Below are positions 25,340-34,172 of a stretch of 64,000 bases of DNA, piece after piece. How positions within the stretch are numbered: the stretch's first letter is position 1; every line of letters begins with the position of its first letter. Source of the stretch: Candidatus Aenigmatarchaeota archaeon (lineage in GTDB: Archaea > Aenigmatarchaeota > Aenigmatarchaeia > CG10238-14 > SCSR01); NCBI GenBank assembly GCA_016181005.1, contig JACPAE010000004.1, positions 73,890 through 137,889 of the forward strand. Direction: 5' to 3'. A model generated the notes under the pieces. The model was not told the DNA's origin. It worked only from the letters and a program-made list of their open reading frames with translations, and did not search any database. The position numbers were made by a program, and so were the translations under genes.

Positions 25340-26455
25340 ATGCGCGTTATAATGCATGTTGATATAGATTCCTTTTATGCTTCGATAGAACAGAGAGACA
25401 ACCTTAGGCTAAGAGGATTGCCGATAGCAGTAAGACTCGGTAAGAGTGAGGTAATAGCATCGGCAAGCTATGAAGCGAAATCATTTGGTGTGAGGTCAGA
25501 AATGGACATTTCTGATGCTGCCTTGTTGTGTCCCGAGTTGCAACTTATAGAAGCTGATCTTGAGAAATATGCCGAGGCATCAAGAATATTTCAACAGACT
25601 TGTATAGCTAGATGCAGAGAATTCGAGCCCTATTCTGTTTCGGGTATTCCAGAGGAAGGCTGGTTTGATTATACAGATAAAATAGAGAGTTGGGAAGAAG
25701 GGGAGGAAGAAGCAAAATCTCTGAAAACAGATATTAGAAATAATACTGGCTTGACATCGTCTGCTGGTGTAGCGTATGCAAAAATACCTGCAAAGATGGC
25801 GTCTGATTACGATAAACCTGACGGTCTGACCATTGTTAGAAACAGGGAAGAATTTGCTTCTTTGTTCCACGATAAAGGCGCAAGGGACTTGTTTGGTGTT
25901 GGGCATGCTATAGAGAAAAGATTGAAAGCGTTAGGTATACAAACTATAGGCGATATAGCGAAACAAAGTCCGGATTATCTTGTTGAGCATTTCAAAACCG
26001 TCAGAGGCACCTATCTATATCTTATTTCTCGGGGTATAGACGAATGGGAAGTTAACCCATCCTATAGTCTTGCTCATATTCCAAAATCAATTGGCAGAGG
26101 AAAAACAGTAAGAAGAAGAGGCACGAAGAATTTCGATATGATCGCCGATGTTTTGAGAGAGTTAAGCCGGCAAGTTGGTGCCAGCCTTCGAGGAAATGGC
26201 TATTACTTCAAAACAGCTACTGTTGAAATCAGTGGATTTAATTCATATGGGAAAAGAATAAGATTATCTAGAAATAGAACTTTCGATTATCATACAAATG
26301 ATTGGAGAGACCTTTACGATGCAGCTGTGAGAATGCTTTATAATGAATCGAACCAGCAACAGATAAGTGTGATAAAAATAGGCGTGAGAGCTGGGAAAAT
26401 TACGCAAGAACAGCAACTTACGCTTTTCAATCTAAGAGATTACAAAGTATTGTAA
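25340..26455 (+). CDS. Y-family DNA polymerase (DinB-like) with altered catalytic motif
   Basis: A 371-residue translesion polymerase. The palm begins MHVDIDSFYASIEQ, with later family signatures ASASYEAKSFGV, GVAYAKIPAKMASDYDKPDG, PKSIGRG and a helix-hairpin-helix (GVGHAIEKRLKALGI). The expected catalytic SxDE segment instead reads IPEEGWFDYTDKI, with glutamate at the first acidic position. The C-terminus has QQLTLF, like the bacterial clamp-binding motif QLxLF, hinting at transfer from bacteria. It ends 16 bases inside the opposing acetyl-CoA synthetase gene. Confidence 0.88.
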   Translation: MRVIMHVDIDSFYASIEQRDNLRLRGLPIAVRLGKSEVIASASYEAKSFGVRSEMDISDAALLCPELQLIEADLEKYAEASRIFQQTCIARCREFEPYSVSGIPEEGWFDYTDKIESWEEGEEEAKSLKTDIRNNTGLTSSAGVAYAKIPAKMASDYDKPDGLTIVRNREEFASLFHDKGARDLFGVGHAIEKRLKALGIQTIGDIAKQSPDYLVEHFKTVRGTYLYLISRGIDEWEVNPSYSLAHIPKSIGRGKTVRRRGTKNFDMIADVLRELSRQVGASLRGNGYYFKTATVEISGFNSYGKRIRLSRNRTFDYHTNDWRDLYDAAVRMLYNESNQQQISVIKIGVRAGKITQEQQLTLFNLRDYKVL

Positions 26456-27801
26456 TATTCAACCAGATGCTTGACAGCCTTCACAGCATCCTCTGGAAAG
26501 GTGTAAGTCGGAATACCGTTTGCCTCCAGATTCTTCCTCATAACCTCTGTAAACTCGCCTCCGGCGGAGACAACAACCAGAGGCTTTTTCTTCAGGTCGT
26601 TCGCCTCGACCAGCACGTCAATGATATCAGTAGCTATAAGCGGAGTCTGAACAAGCACAATTACAAGGAGGACGTCGACATTCTTGTCTTTCATGAATGC
26701 ATCTATACAGGTCTTGTACATGCCCGAAGTGGCGTCGCCGGCCAAGTCCAGCGGATTCCCGACATTGATTATCGGCGACAGCTGCTTCCTCAGCCCTTTC
26801 ACAGTCTCTCTGCCCAGCTGTGCCATTTCCACGCCATCTTTTGCCGCCTCGTCCACCGCAAGGATGCCGTACCCACCGCCGTTGGTTATTACCTGCAGCC
26901 TCCCGCCTTTCGGTTTAATACACTTCTCCAACATCTTGGCATAATCAAACATGTCCTCCAGAGTCTCAGCACGGATGACTCCCGCCTGCTTGAAAGCGCC
27001 GAAATAGACATCTGCACTGCCTGCAAGGGAGCCTGTGTGCGATAAAGCAGCTTTTGCACCAGCCTCAGTCACACCGCCTTTGATAGCTATTATCGGCTTT
27101 TTCCTCGAGACCTTCCTGCACGCTTCAAGAAACTTCCTGCCATTCTTGACAGCTTCGATGTAAAGGCATATGATCTTTGTCTTCTCGTCATTGCCAAGGT
27201 ACTCGATCAAGTCCGACTCATCAACATCAATGTCGTTGCCGTAGCTGATGAACTTTGCAAAGCCGTGTCCCTCGCTTGTAGCCAAGTCGACTATGGACGA
27301 GCCAACAGCTCCTGACTGGCAGACGAACGAAATCACACCTTCTTTTGGCCTAGTCATCCTGTAGCGGGGCAAGAATAAAGAATCTATCTTTGAATATGCG
27401 TCAAAAACCCCCAGCGCATTGGGCCCAATAACGCTCAACTTGTGTTTCTTAATTACAGCCTCCAATTTCCTCTGCAATCTCATATTTCCGACTTCCTTAA
27501 AGCCGGCACTTACAATTATGATGTTATGAATTTTTTTCCTGCCACATTCTTCCAAGACCCTGGGAACAAGCTCTGCAGGCACAGCAACAATTGCCAACTC
27601 AATACTTTCTTCTATGTCAAGCACTGAAGGATAAGAGTGATAATTCAAAATGCTCTCTATATTAGGGTTGATAACAAACAATCTCCCGCTGTAACCGCCG
27701 TCGATAAAGTTCCTAAATATAACATGACCTACTTTGTTCGGATCCCGTGAGACACCTATGATTGCTATGCTATTGGCGTTGAAGAACTTGTCCAGGGTCA
27801 T
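26440..27801 (-). CDS. Acetyl-CoA synthetase (ADP-forming), alpha subunit
   Basis: A 453-residue protein. The N-terminal CoA-binding domain has IAIIGVSRDPNKVGHVIF. The first ligase domain contains the phosphorylated histidine in AALSHTGSLAGS, and the second continues to ITNGGGYGILA. With the ATP-grasp beta subunit (28836-29459) it makes acetate and ATP from acetyl-CoA, ADP and phosphate. This is a standard energy step in archaeal amino-acid and sugar fermentation. The two genes are split by a toxin-antitoxin pair. Confidence 0.92.
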   Translation of the reverse strand: MTLDKFFNANSIAIIGVSRDPNKVGHVIFRNFIDGGYSGRLFVINPNIESILNYHSYPSVLDIEESIELAIVAVPAELVPRVLEECGRKKIHNIIIVSAGFKEVGNMRLQRKLEAVIKKHKLSVIGPNALGVFDAYSKIDSLFLPRYRMTRPKEGVISFVCQSGAVGSSIVDLATSEGHGFAKFISYGNDIDVDESDLIEYLGNDEKTKIICLYIEAVKNGRKFLEACRKVSRKKPIIAIKGGVTEAGAKAALSHTGSLAGSADVYFGAFKQAGVIRAETLEDMFDYAKMLEKCIKPKGGRLQVITNGGGYGILAVDEAAKDGVEMAQLGRETVKGLRKQLSPIINVGNPLDLAGDATSGMYKTCIDAFMKDKNVDVLLVIVLVQTPLIATDIIDVLVEANDLKKKPLVVVSAGGEFTEVMRKNLEANGIPTYTFPEDAVKAVKHLVEYYNTL

Positions 27802-27842
27802 TATACCACTAAAGTAATTTGAACTTTTTTAAATAATTAATT

Positions 27843-27863
27843 CCACTGGTCTGTGACCAGTGG
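27843..27863. promoter_or_regulatory. Perfect inverted repeat between acs-alpha and the TumE-like pair
   Basis: CCACTGGTC and GACCAGTGG form a 9-bp perfect inverted repeat with a TGT centre. It lies about 45 bases before the ACS-alpha start, upstream of a TTATTTAAAA box, and 24 bases after the end of the toxin-antitoxin pair. It could be a regulator site for ACS-alpha or a hairpin ending the upstream transcript. Confidence 0.5.
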
Positions 27864-27886
27864 TTAAACTGTCATATAAAGTACTT

Positions 27887-28222
27887 TTACGCTTTCAGCG
27901 GTATCATCAACACATCCTTTTCTATTTCAGGTTTCTTTACTTTTCCTGTTCTTACCAAACTCAACAAGCCGTAATTCTCAAGAAGGCCCAAATCTCTCGA
28001 GACCGACTCTATAGGGCGTTTAACGAGTCTGGCCAATTCACCAACTGATTTAGGTTTCTTTTCTCTTATTTCTCTTACTAACTCCATTCTGCTTGGTGTA
28101 AGAACTTTCTCTAGAGTGCCCTTGCTTAAATTGATGACTAGGACCCTGCTTGGGGATAGTTCAGGCTTTTCCAAAGCAAAGTCTATCATTCTACTCACCA
28201 TTCTATCGGTTCTATCCATCAT
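27887..28222 (-). CDS. Winged-helix DNA-binding protein, putative antitoxin (HVO_A0114-like)
   Basis: A 111-residue protein. Residues about 45-90 form a winged helix-turn-helix with ARLVKRPIESVSRDLGLLENYGLL. The N-terminal part (SRMIDFALEKPELSPSRVLVI) and the whole resemble the archaeal HVO_A0114-type DNA-binding proteins that pair with TumE-like toxins. Its start overlaps the stop of the preceding gene by ATGA, so the pair is co-translated. It likely represses its own operon. Confidence 0.65.
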   Translation of the reverse strand: MMDRTDRMVSRMIDFALEKPELSPSRVLVINLSKGTLEKVLTPSRMELVREIREKKPKSVGELARLVKRPIESVSRDLGLLENYGLLSLVRTGKVKKPEIEKDVLMIPLKA

Positions 28223-28548
28223 ATATCACCTCTTTTTCTCGCTTCTTTGAAAAGTTTAATCCATCTTTCATAGTTTTCAAACACCTCTTTCTTCTTTTCT
28301 ACGAATGCTGAGTTATAGTCCGTCTCTAGTGCTTTCGGCTTGGGTGATATCCAGAATCTTTGCTCATGCAGATATTCGTGCTTTGTATCTACTCGGAATA
28401 CGTCAGTAGACCTCCCGCCTTCCAAAAGGCTGACGTTGATCGCAAAGTCTGTTATCTTCCCTCTTTTTATCACCCACCTGAAATCAAGTCTCGCCGCATC
28501 GCCTTCGGGTATATCTTTTATTTCAGTTATATGGAATTCCTGTTCCAT
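28219..28548 (-). CDS. TumE/DUF7718-like putative toxin
   Basis: A 109-residue protein with a beta-rich core: FRWVIKRGKITDFAIN, then DVFRVDTKHEYLHEQRFW. The R-x-D-x-x-H-x-x-H pattern is reminiscent of the TumE family of toxins that accompany winged-helix antitoxins in archaea. The C-terminal helix is rich in Lys and Glu. It is the first gene of the pair with 27887-28222; a TATTTAAACT box sits about 30 bases before its start. The toxin role is inferred. Confidence 0.55.
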   Translation of the reverse strand: MEQEFHITEIKDIPEGDAARLDFRWVIKRGKITDFAINVSLLEGGRSTDVFRVDTKHEYLHEQRFWISPKPKALETDYNSAFVEKKKEVFENYERWIKLFKEARKRGDI

Positions 28549-28835
28549 TATATAACCTCATATATCAATTAACATGTAGAGTTAAGTATTTAAACTTGAT
28601 GCCAACCGACTTGTCAAAATTTCAACCTCTCCTGCAACAGAACCCTAAAGTGAACGTAAACAAAAATAAATGCCGAACTAAAATCCTAAAAATTAGTTTG
28701 ACACAGAGACGTACATATTCGTATCACCAGATCTTCCAATACGTGTTATTTGTCGTTCAGCGCCTTTAAAGGTTGCGATGAACACTGTCATCAGAAACCC
28801 TAAATAATAAACAGTTCAAAACCAAAATCATCTAT
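28549..28835. other. Non-coding stretch between the TumE-like pair and acs-beta
   Basis: About 287 bases without a convincing gene. It contains the TATTTAAACTT box of the toxin pair near 28590 and no long frame. A GCGATGAACA-like stretch near 28777 and ATCAGAAA near 28790 faintly resemble C/D-box signals but lack a full pattern. Nothing else is evident. Confidence 0.4.
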
Positions 28836-29459
28836 ATGAAAGTTCTCCTAGGCAAGGACGCCGAAAAATTCCTTAAAGGGCTTCCGCTTGCCAAGAGCTT
28901 CCTTGTAAAAGACAGCAAGGAACTGGACAAGAACAGGCGATATCCCGTCGTCATGAAGATAATCTCGCCGCAGGCCATCCACAAAACCGAAATAAAGGGC
29001 GTCCAAACAGCCGACACCAAACGAGAAGCGCAAGACATTATCAACAATTTCATGAAAACAATCAAATCGAAAAGAATTAAGCTGACAGGGATTTTGGTCC
29101 AAGAACATGTTAAAGGAAGGGAGTTCATCGTAGGAGTCAAGAAGGACCCGACTTTTGGCCATGTTATAATGTTCGGTGCCGGCGGAATTTTTGTCGAATC
29201 TCTGAAGGACGTAACATTCAGAGTATGTCCTATAAGTGACAGTGATGCAGATTCGATGTTAGCAGATTTAAAAAATCAATGGCTAATCTCCGGTGCAAGA
29301 GGCCAAAAACCTATTAAAGCTAAATTATTAAAACAGGTTCTCGTTAAAGTTTCAAAATTACCGCAAAAAAACAAAAGAATACAAGAGCTTGATATAAACC
29401 CTTTGATTGCGAATGAGAAAGAGGCTAAGATAGCAGATGTTAGAATTGTGCTTAGCTAA
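28836..29459 (+). CDS. Acetyl-CoA synthetase (ADP-forming), beta subunit
   Basis: A 207-residue ATP-grasp protein, somewhat shorter than the usual 230. It has VVMKIISPQAIHKTEIKGV and the later VQEHVKGREFIVGVKKD and MFGAGGIFVE segments that form the nucleotide and metal site. The ending ELDINPLI is typical of the family. It completes the alpha subunit at 26440-27801, giving substrate-level phosphorylation of ADP. Confidence 0.9.
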   Translation: MKVLLGKDAEKFLKGLPLAKSFLVKDSKELDKNRRYPVVMKIISPQAIHKTEIKGVQTADTKREAQDIINNFMKTIKSKRIKLTGILVQEHVKGREFIVGVKKDPTFGHVIMFGAGGIFVESLKDVTFRVCPISDSDADSMLADLKNQWLISGARGQKPIKAKLLKQVLVKVSKLPQKNKRIQELDINPLIANEKEAKIADVRIVLS

Positions 29460-29469
29460 ACTGATGCCG

Positions 29470-29790
29470 TCACAACCTCTGTTCTTGAAGTTCGGCATAT
29501 TTCACCACTTTTACGCCAGTCATGGCACGCCAATTATCAAATACAGCCCTAGTCACACCAAAACGAGAGTAAACAGGTTGAAAGCCTTCTCTTCCATAAT
29601 GATTAATTACGACTGCAAGAACTCTTCCCAAAACGCTCGTCTTTTCGCCATCATAAAGATCGAAATTATAACCTAAATCACCTGGTAGCTCATTTAGGAC
29701 AGACGACTCTTCTAACTCCCGTCTGAGGTCACCATCCATAGCAGCTTGTATAACAAATTTTCTCTGTTGGTCAGTAAGTCCTAATGTCAT
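29470..29790 (-). CDS. Hypothetical protein
   Basis: A 106-residue acidic soluble protein that I do not recognise. It has a helical first half and a middle containing GEKTSVLGRVLAVVINHYG. A TTTAAATCC box lies about 29 bases upstream of the ATG, the same element found before the DGR target genes, and it implies a leaderless transcript. It is convergent with the acs-beta gene, 10 bases apart. Confidence 0.5.
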   Translation of the reverse strand: MTLGLTDQQRKFVIQAAMDGDLRRELEESSVLNELPGDLGYNFDLYDGEKTSVLGRVLAVVINHYGREGFQPVYSRFGVTRAVFDNWRAMTGVKVVKYAELQEQRL

Positions 29791-29824
29791 ATTATATGCA
29801 TGGTAATAAGGGATTTAAAGCCTT

Positions 29825-30955
29825 TTATTTCCTAACTCTTTCCTGCGCTATCCTTAAAGCAGCATCTCTCGGCTTCACATCCTCTTTCCCAGCTCTGTCC
29901 AAAACCAACTTAACATTCTTCTTAATCTTCTTTTCCACGAGTTCAAACATCCTCTTAGGGTTCTGCCCTCGGTATTCGGCATAGGAAGAAATCACGCCGC
30001 CGGCATTTGCAACAAAATCAGGAACTACAAGAACACCTCTTTTATGTAAAATAGCCTCAATTTCAGGTGTTGTTGGAATATTCCCAGCCTCAACCACAAT
30101 CCTAGCTTTAATTTTATCCATGTTCTCCTTAGTAATAACATCAGGCAGTGCCGCCGGGATTAAAACGTCAACAGGCAGTTCGAAGATTTCCTTGTTGCGC
30201 AATAATTTTGCAGATTTGTAATTGACCACGCTGCCTGCCCTTTCCTTAACTTTGACCAACTTCTTAACATCCAAACCCTTCTCATTGTAAGCAACACCTC
30301 TACTGTCACTAACAGCTACAATCTTTGCCCCAAAATCATCTAGGTAACTCGACGCAAAAGTGCCGACATTCCCGAATCCTTCTATCGCAACTGTCGCACC
30401 GTTAATATCCAAACCTATATGCTTCGCAGCTACAACAGTAGCATGCGCGACTCCGAATCCGGTAGAGCCATATTCATGCGGTATGCCGCACTTCTCGCCT
30501 TTCTTTCCAAATAAATTCATGCAAACATTTGCAGGTTTTCCGGTACATGCCCTCCAGTCACCATTAGCTTCAAAGAACCACTGCATTTCTTGCTCGCCTG
30601 TATTAACATCAGGTCCTGCTATGTAAAGCTTGGGTACAAGAGGCTTCAATGCTCTAGAAAATGCTTGTATCAGAACCTTCTTTCTTACCTTGTTTTTAAT
30701 GTCCTCAGGCGAGGCTTTAATCCCAGCTTTCGCCCCACCAAACGGCAGTTCAGCTAAGGCACATTTCCATGTCATTGTTCGTGCAAGCCGAAAGACTTCA
30801 GCAACATCTACAGTAGGAGTCATCCTAATCCCGCCTTTTCCCGGACCTAGGGAGGTCGAGTCTATAATTAAGATTCCATTCAGGCCGATTTTCTTGTCGT
30901 AAACCTCAACAACATACTCAGGGCCAAACTCATCAGCAAACTCTTCAAGTTCCAT
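29825..30955 (-). CDS. gdhA: Glu/Leu/Phe/Val dehydrogenase (glutamate dehydrogenase-like)
   Basis: A 376-residue dehydrogenase. The substrate-binding lysine lies in LPFGGAKAGI, the Rossmann loop in VAIEGFGNVGTFASSY, and a late segment reads DFVANAGGVISSYAEY. It interconverts glutamate (or a branched-chain amino acid) and the 2-oxoacid. At 376 residues it is shorter than hexameric archaeal glutamate dehydrogenases (about 415), closer to leucine dehydrogenase length, so the exact substrate is uncertain. It fits the fermentation role suggested by the aminotransferase and ADP-forming synthetase. Confidence 0.88.
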   Translation of the reverse strand: MELEEFADEFGPEYVVEVYDKKIGLNGILIIDSTSLGPGKGGIRMTPTVDVAEVFRLARTMTWKCALAELPFGGAKAGIKASPEDIKNKVRKKVLIQAFSRALKPLVPKLYIAGPDVNTGEQEMQWFFEANGDWRACTGKPANVCMNLFGKKGEKCGIPHEYGSTGFGVAHATVVAAKHIGLDINGATVAIEGFGNVGTFASSYLDDFGAKIVAVSDSRGVAYNEKGLDVKKLVKVKERAGSVVNYKSAKLLRNKEIFELPVDVLIPAALPDVITKENMDKIKARIVVEAGNIPTTPEIEAILHKRGVLVVPDFVANAGGVISSYAEYRGQNPKRMFELVEKKIKKNVKLVLDRAGKEDVKPRDAALRIAQERVRK

Positions 30956-31007
30956 GACATAACTATATATTGCCAGAATAAAAACTTTGTATTTAAACGG
31001 CGATTTA

Positions 31008-32147
31008 ATGCCTCGATTAAAATATCCGTATGAATTTGATCCGGAAAAAAGGAGAATAGCAAAAACCTACAGGAGAGGCCGGCTGCTGATTTTCCTTTTC
31101 AGCATCCTGCTTTCAACCAGCCTTATTCTGTTCATTCTTTCAACTGGCTATCACATCACACTCAAGCAACTGGTTGCACAGTATCCATCGCAAACAATTT
31201 TCTACGCACTTACATTCCTATTTATCATAACCATCTTCAAATTTCCACTCACATTCTATTCGTCATACATCTACGAGCATAAGTTCAAACTCTCCCGGTA
31301 TTCAATCCTGTCATGGCTCAAGGACTTTGTTAAGATGACTCTGCTAGGGTACGTCATTTCACTAATCCTCATCTACTTCCTCTACACGACAATCAGAACT
31401 TTCTCCGCTTGGTGGCTGTTTGCAGGCATGCTATATGCAATCTTCATGACCGTCATGAATTACATTTATCCTCTAGTCATCCTGCCGTTCATGTGGAAAG
31501 TGGAGCCCTACAAGGACAGTAGAATGAAGCAGAAGATTCTCAAGCTCTGCAGAAGACTTGGGGTTACCAGCATCAAGAACATAGTCGTGATAAAGGAGAG
31601 CGAGAAATCTGTCCGGCCGAATGCGGTATTTATGGGCTTTGGCAACTCTAGGAAGATAGGGTTGTACGACACGCTTTTAGGCAGCTTTACCAAAGACGAG
31701 ACGGAGACTGTTGTAGGACACGAGCTTGGGCATTACGTGAACAGGGACGTCTGGAAAGGGTTTGCAATCGAAGCGATTCTGATATTCCCGATGCTTTTTG
31801 CAGTAGATTATGTCGTCGATGTTTCCGGGCCTGCTTTTGGAATCTATTCCATAGCAGATATTTCTTCATTGCCGTTGATTGTTCTAACGTTCGGCATCTT
31901 GGACTTTTTGCTTGCGCCCATTGTCAATGCTTACTCCCGCCATAGGGAAGCTATGGCTGACGAGTTTGCGTTGGAGCATGTTAGGAAGCCTTTTGCCCAA
32001 GTCTCTACGGAGAAAAGATTGGCTGATATGGGCTTGTCTGACTCGAAGCCACACTGGCTTGTGGAGTTCTGGCTGTTCAATCATCCTGCAACGTTCAGGA
32101 GGATTAAGATGGCTGAGAGATGGAGGAAGAAGCTGAAAAATAGCTAA
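31008..32147 (+). CDS. M48 family metalloprotease (Ste24-like)
   Basis: A 379-residue membrane protein from the ATG at 31008. Four or more hydrophobic segments span about residues 20-160, then comes the zinc site GHELGHYVN (HExxH, about 236-244), further helices, and the third-ligand glutamate region with REAMADEFAL. Members are CAAX or housekeeping membrane proteases. It starts divergent from glutamate dehydrogenase, and its stop overlaps the next ATG by TAATG. Confidence 0.85.
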   Translation: MPRLKYPYEFDPEKRRIAKTYRRGRLLIFLFSILLSTSLILFILSTGYHITLKQLVAQYPSQTIFYALTFLFIITIFKFPLTFYSSYIYEHKFKLSRYSILSWLKDFVKMTLLGYVISLILIYFLYTTIRTFSAWWLFAGMLYAIFMTVMNYIYPLVILPFMWKVEPYKDSRMKQKILKLCRRLGVTSIKNIVVIKESEKSVRPNAVFMGFGNSRKIGLYDTLLGSFTKDETETVVGHELGHYVNRDVWKGFAIEAILIFPMLFAVDYVVDVSGPAFGIYSIADISSLPLIVLTFGILDFLLAPIVNAYSRHREAMADEFALEHVRKPFAQVSTEKRLADMGLSDSKPHWLVEFWLFNHPATFRRIKMAERWRKKLKNS

Positions 32148-32551
32148 TGAATCTAAACTTTACCAACAACTATAAACTATGGTCAATTTACTTGGTTTGT
32201 TTGAACCTCGTCGAAAAGGCTGGAATTCAGCCGTTGATTTGTGATTTGGAAGATATAATATTTTACTTAAGACACGAAACTAAGGGAAGCGAATCAGTTA
32301 GATGTAGAACACCGGGTAGAGTGCCGTTCAGTTATTCCACTTCTTTTTATAATCCTTCTGATAAAGATGATTTAGAAAATCTTGTTGATTATTTAGCCAG
32401 AGACTTTAGTGGATATGTTCCCTCAAATGGGTACGGAATAGGGACATATGAATCTTGGATAATGCCCAGAAAAAGACTAGAGAGACATAAGATATATTTA
32501 AGATCTGGAAGCAAGTCTGCAACTATTGAATGGGAAACCAAGGTTGAGTAA
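32147..32551 (+). CDS. Hypothetical protein
   Basis: A 134-residue protein whose ATG overlaps the M48 stop (TAATG), so it is probably co-translated. The first third is mildly hydrophobic (LWSIYLVCLNLVEKAG) and the rest soluble, with YSTSFYNPSDKDDLENLVDYL. No family is recognised. Its end is one base from the thioredoxin reductase stop on the opposite strand. Confidence 0.5.
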   Translation: MNLNFTNNYKLWSIYLVCLNLVEKAGIQPLICDLEDIIFYLRHETKGSESVRCRTPGRVPFSYSTSFYNPSDKDDLENLVDYLARDFSGYVPSNGYGIGTYESWIMPRKRLERHKIYLRSGSKSATIEWETKVE

Positions 32552-32552
32552 T

Positions 32553-33560
32553 TCACTTCTTTTTCTTCGCAACCCAGTCAGCTACAAACGTAGGCTGCTG
32601 CCCAGCAAGATAGTTGTAAGCCTGAAGCGCGGCTTTGCATCCTTCCCCTGCAGAAACTACAATCTGCTTGAATGGTGTTTGTGTTATATCACCTGCAGCA
32701 AAAATACCAGGTCTAACCTTGTCGCTATCAGGATAATATGTTTCTGCATTATTTGTAGCTAACACTTGTCCCATTTGATCCAGTTTAACCAAGTGCTTAA
32801 TGAACTCAGTCTTGGTCACAGATCCAATCTCAACAAAAACTCCAGAAACAGGTATTTCCTTAGTTTCATTAGTCACAACATTCTGCAGGACAATTGAATG
32901 CACAGTCTGCTCACCTTTAATTTCCTTTACAATACTATTAAACAAAATTTCAATATTCTCTCTTTTTTTGACCTCTTCAACTAAATACTCAAAACCTCTG
33001 AACTGATCTCTTCTGTGTATCAGGTAAACTTTAGGGCATATCTTACTAAGATACTCTGCACCTTCCAAAGCAGAATTGCCGCCACCAACTACAGCAACCT
33101 TCTTCCCTTTAAATAAGGGTCCGTCGCATACAGTGCAGTAAGATACACCCTTAGCTCCAAACTCACCTTCACCAGGTACATCCAATGTCCTAGGTGTTTT
33201 CCCATATGAAAGAATAACTGTTTTAGTTTTGTAAATATTTCCACTAGTCTTTACAGCAAACATCGGTTTACCATTGTTAGCATTAGGAATTTCTTCTATA
33301 ACAGTCACCTCTTCATAAATAACTTCAGCCCCAGCTTTGATGGCTTGCTTTAGCATCTTATTCATCAAAGGAATCCCGCCAACTGACATAAATCCAGGAT
33401 AGTTCTCTATAACATCAGTCATCGCAGCCTGCCCACCAATGCTTTTGGCTATAACTAAAGTCTTCATCGCCCTTCTTGCAGCGTATATCGCGGCAGTCAA
33501 GGAAGCAGCCGCACCGCCGATAATGACAGAATCGTAGACAGTGTCAGTAATGTCATCCAC
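32553..33560 (-). CDS. trxB: Thioredoxin-disulfide reductase-like flavoprotein
   Basis: A 335-residue flavoprotein. The FAD motif is VIIGGAAASLTAAIYAARR, the redox pair is CTVC (about residue 147), and the second dinucleotide site is KVAVVGGGNSALEGAEYL. The closing ATGD-type motif is GIFAAGDITQTPFKQIV. It transfers electrons from NAD(P)H to thioredoxin-like proteins. It overlaps the preceding small zinc-finger-like gene by 8 bases, and two redoxin genes are in the same operon. Confidence 0.92.
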   Translation of the reverse strand: MDDITDTVYDSVIIGGAAASLTAAIYAARRAMKTLVIAKSIGGQAAMTDVIENYPGFMSVGGIPLMNKMLKQAIKAGAEVIYEEVTVIEEIPNANNGKPMFAVKTSGNIYKTKTVILSYGKTPRTLDVPGEGEFGAKGVSYCTVCDGPLFKGKKVAVVGGGNSALEGAEYLSKICPKVYLIHRRDQFRGFEYLVEEVKKRENIEILFNSIVKEIKGEQTVHSIVLQNVVTNETKEIPVSGVFVEIGSVTKTEFIKHLVKLDQMGQVLATNNAETYYPDSDKVRPGIFAAGDITQTPFKQIVVSAGEGCKAALQAYNYLAGQQPTFVADWVAKKKK

Positions 33561-33696
33561 CCTTTGCCTTCAAGATAACATCACACTGGTTGCACACGCC
33601 CGGCTTTTTGTAAAGCTTTTTGCATACGGTGCACTCGAAAACAAGCTGAGTATACGCTCCTACAAGATCATTTTCGTCATCATTTTTTCTCGGCAT
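33553..33696 (-). CDS. Small zinc-ribbon-like protein
   Basis: A 47-residue protein. Its ATG at 33696 follows the redoxin stop by one base. Two pairs of cysteines (CTVCKKLYKKPGVCNQCD) form a likely zinc ribbon; the N-terminus is charged. It overlaps the trxB start. Its role is unknown, but the context is thiol redox. Confidence 0.7.
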   Translation of the reverse strand: MPRKNDDENDLVGAYTQLVFECTVCKKLYKKPGVCNQCDVILKAKGG

Positions 33697-33697
33697 C

Positions 33698-33964
33698 TTA
33701 TTTACCTGTAACGGCGGCAATTGCTTTGTCCTTTGCTGGAATTCCAGTAAACTTGACCTTACCATCTACAATTATTGTAGGCACGGACATTATCGAATAT
33801 TTTGCAACCAGTTTCTGCCCCTCTTGGGACATCGCATCTATCTCCTCATAGTCAAATTTGTGGTTCTTCTTCAATTCTTTAAACAGCGCCTTTGAAGCCG
33901 GGCAATATATGCAGGTCTTGGTATATACCAACTGAACTTTAACCATTTCAACATCCCTCTTCAT
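33698..33964 (-). CDS. Glutaredoxin/thioredoxin-like protein
   Basis: An 88-residue redoxin from the ATG at 33964, about 33 bases from a TTTAAATAA box. The active-site motif is CIYC in YTKTCIYCPASKAL, with a cis-proline in SVPTIIVDGKVKFTG. It is of the small archaeal type (similar in size to the Methanocaldococcus-type glutaredoxin-like proteins). It likely receives electrons from the TrxB in the same operon. Confidence 0.82.
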   Translation of the reverse strand: MKRDVEMVKVQLVYTKTCIYCPASKALFKELKKNHKFDYEEIDAMSQEGQKLVAKYSIMSVPTIIVDGKVKFTGIPAKDKAIAAVTGK

Positions 33965-34001
33965 AAGCAAAATATTAATTGTCTTTGGTTATTTAAACAT
34001 T

Positions 34002-34172
34002 TTAACTTGTTTTCGGGAAATGAATAGCATTCTTTGTTATCTGCAGATTACAGCTTTTATGTTTAGAGCACCAATCTTGGCAGGCTTTGGCTGTAGACTC
34101 ATCTTTGTAACCAAAACCGCAAATTTCGCATTTGTAAATATTCCTTCCTTTGATTGTGGTTTTTTCCACCAT
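34002..34172 (-). CDS. Small cysteine-rich metal-binding-like protein
   Basis: A 56-residue protein. Its ATG at 34172 overlaps the thioredoxin stop (TAATG), so it is read after thioredoxin. Cysteines appear as CEIC (about residue 16) and then spread as ACQDWCSKHKSC, a layout like small metal-binding proteins found beside copper or mercury genes. The specific metal is unknown. It belongs to the ArsR-thioredoxin operon. Confidence 0.65.
   Translation of the reverse strand: MVEKTTIKGRNIYKCEICGFGYKDESTAKACQDWCSKHKSCNLQITKNAIHFPKTS

Noticed and set aside
28592-28835. A C/D-box or other small RNA in the gap before acs-beta
   Set aside because: Only partial C- and D-like strings are found, without paired C/D' spacing or stem.
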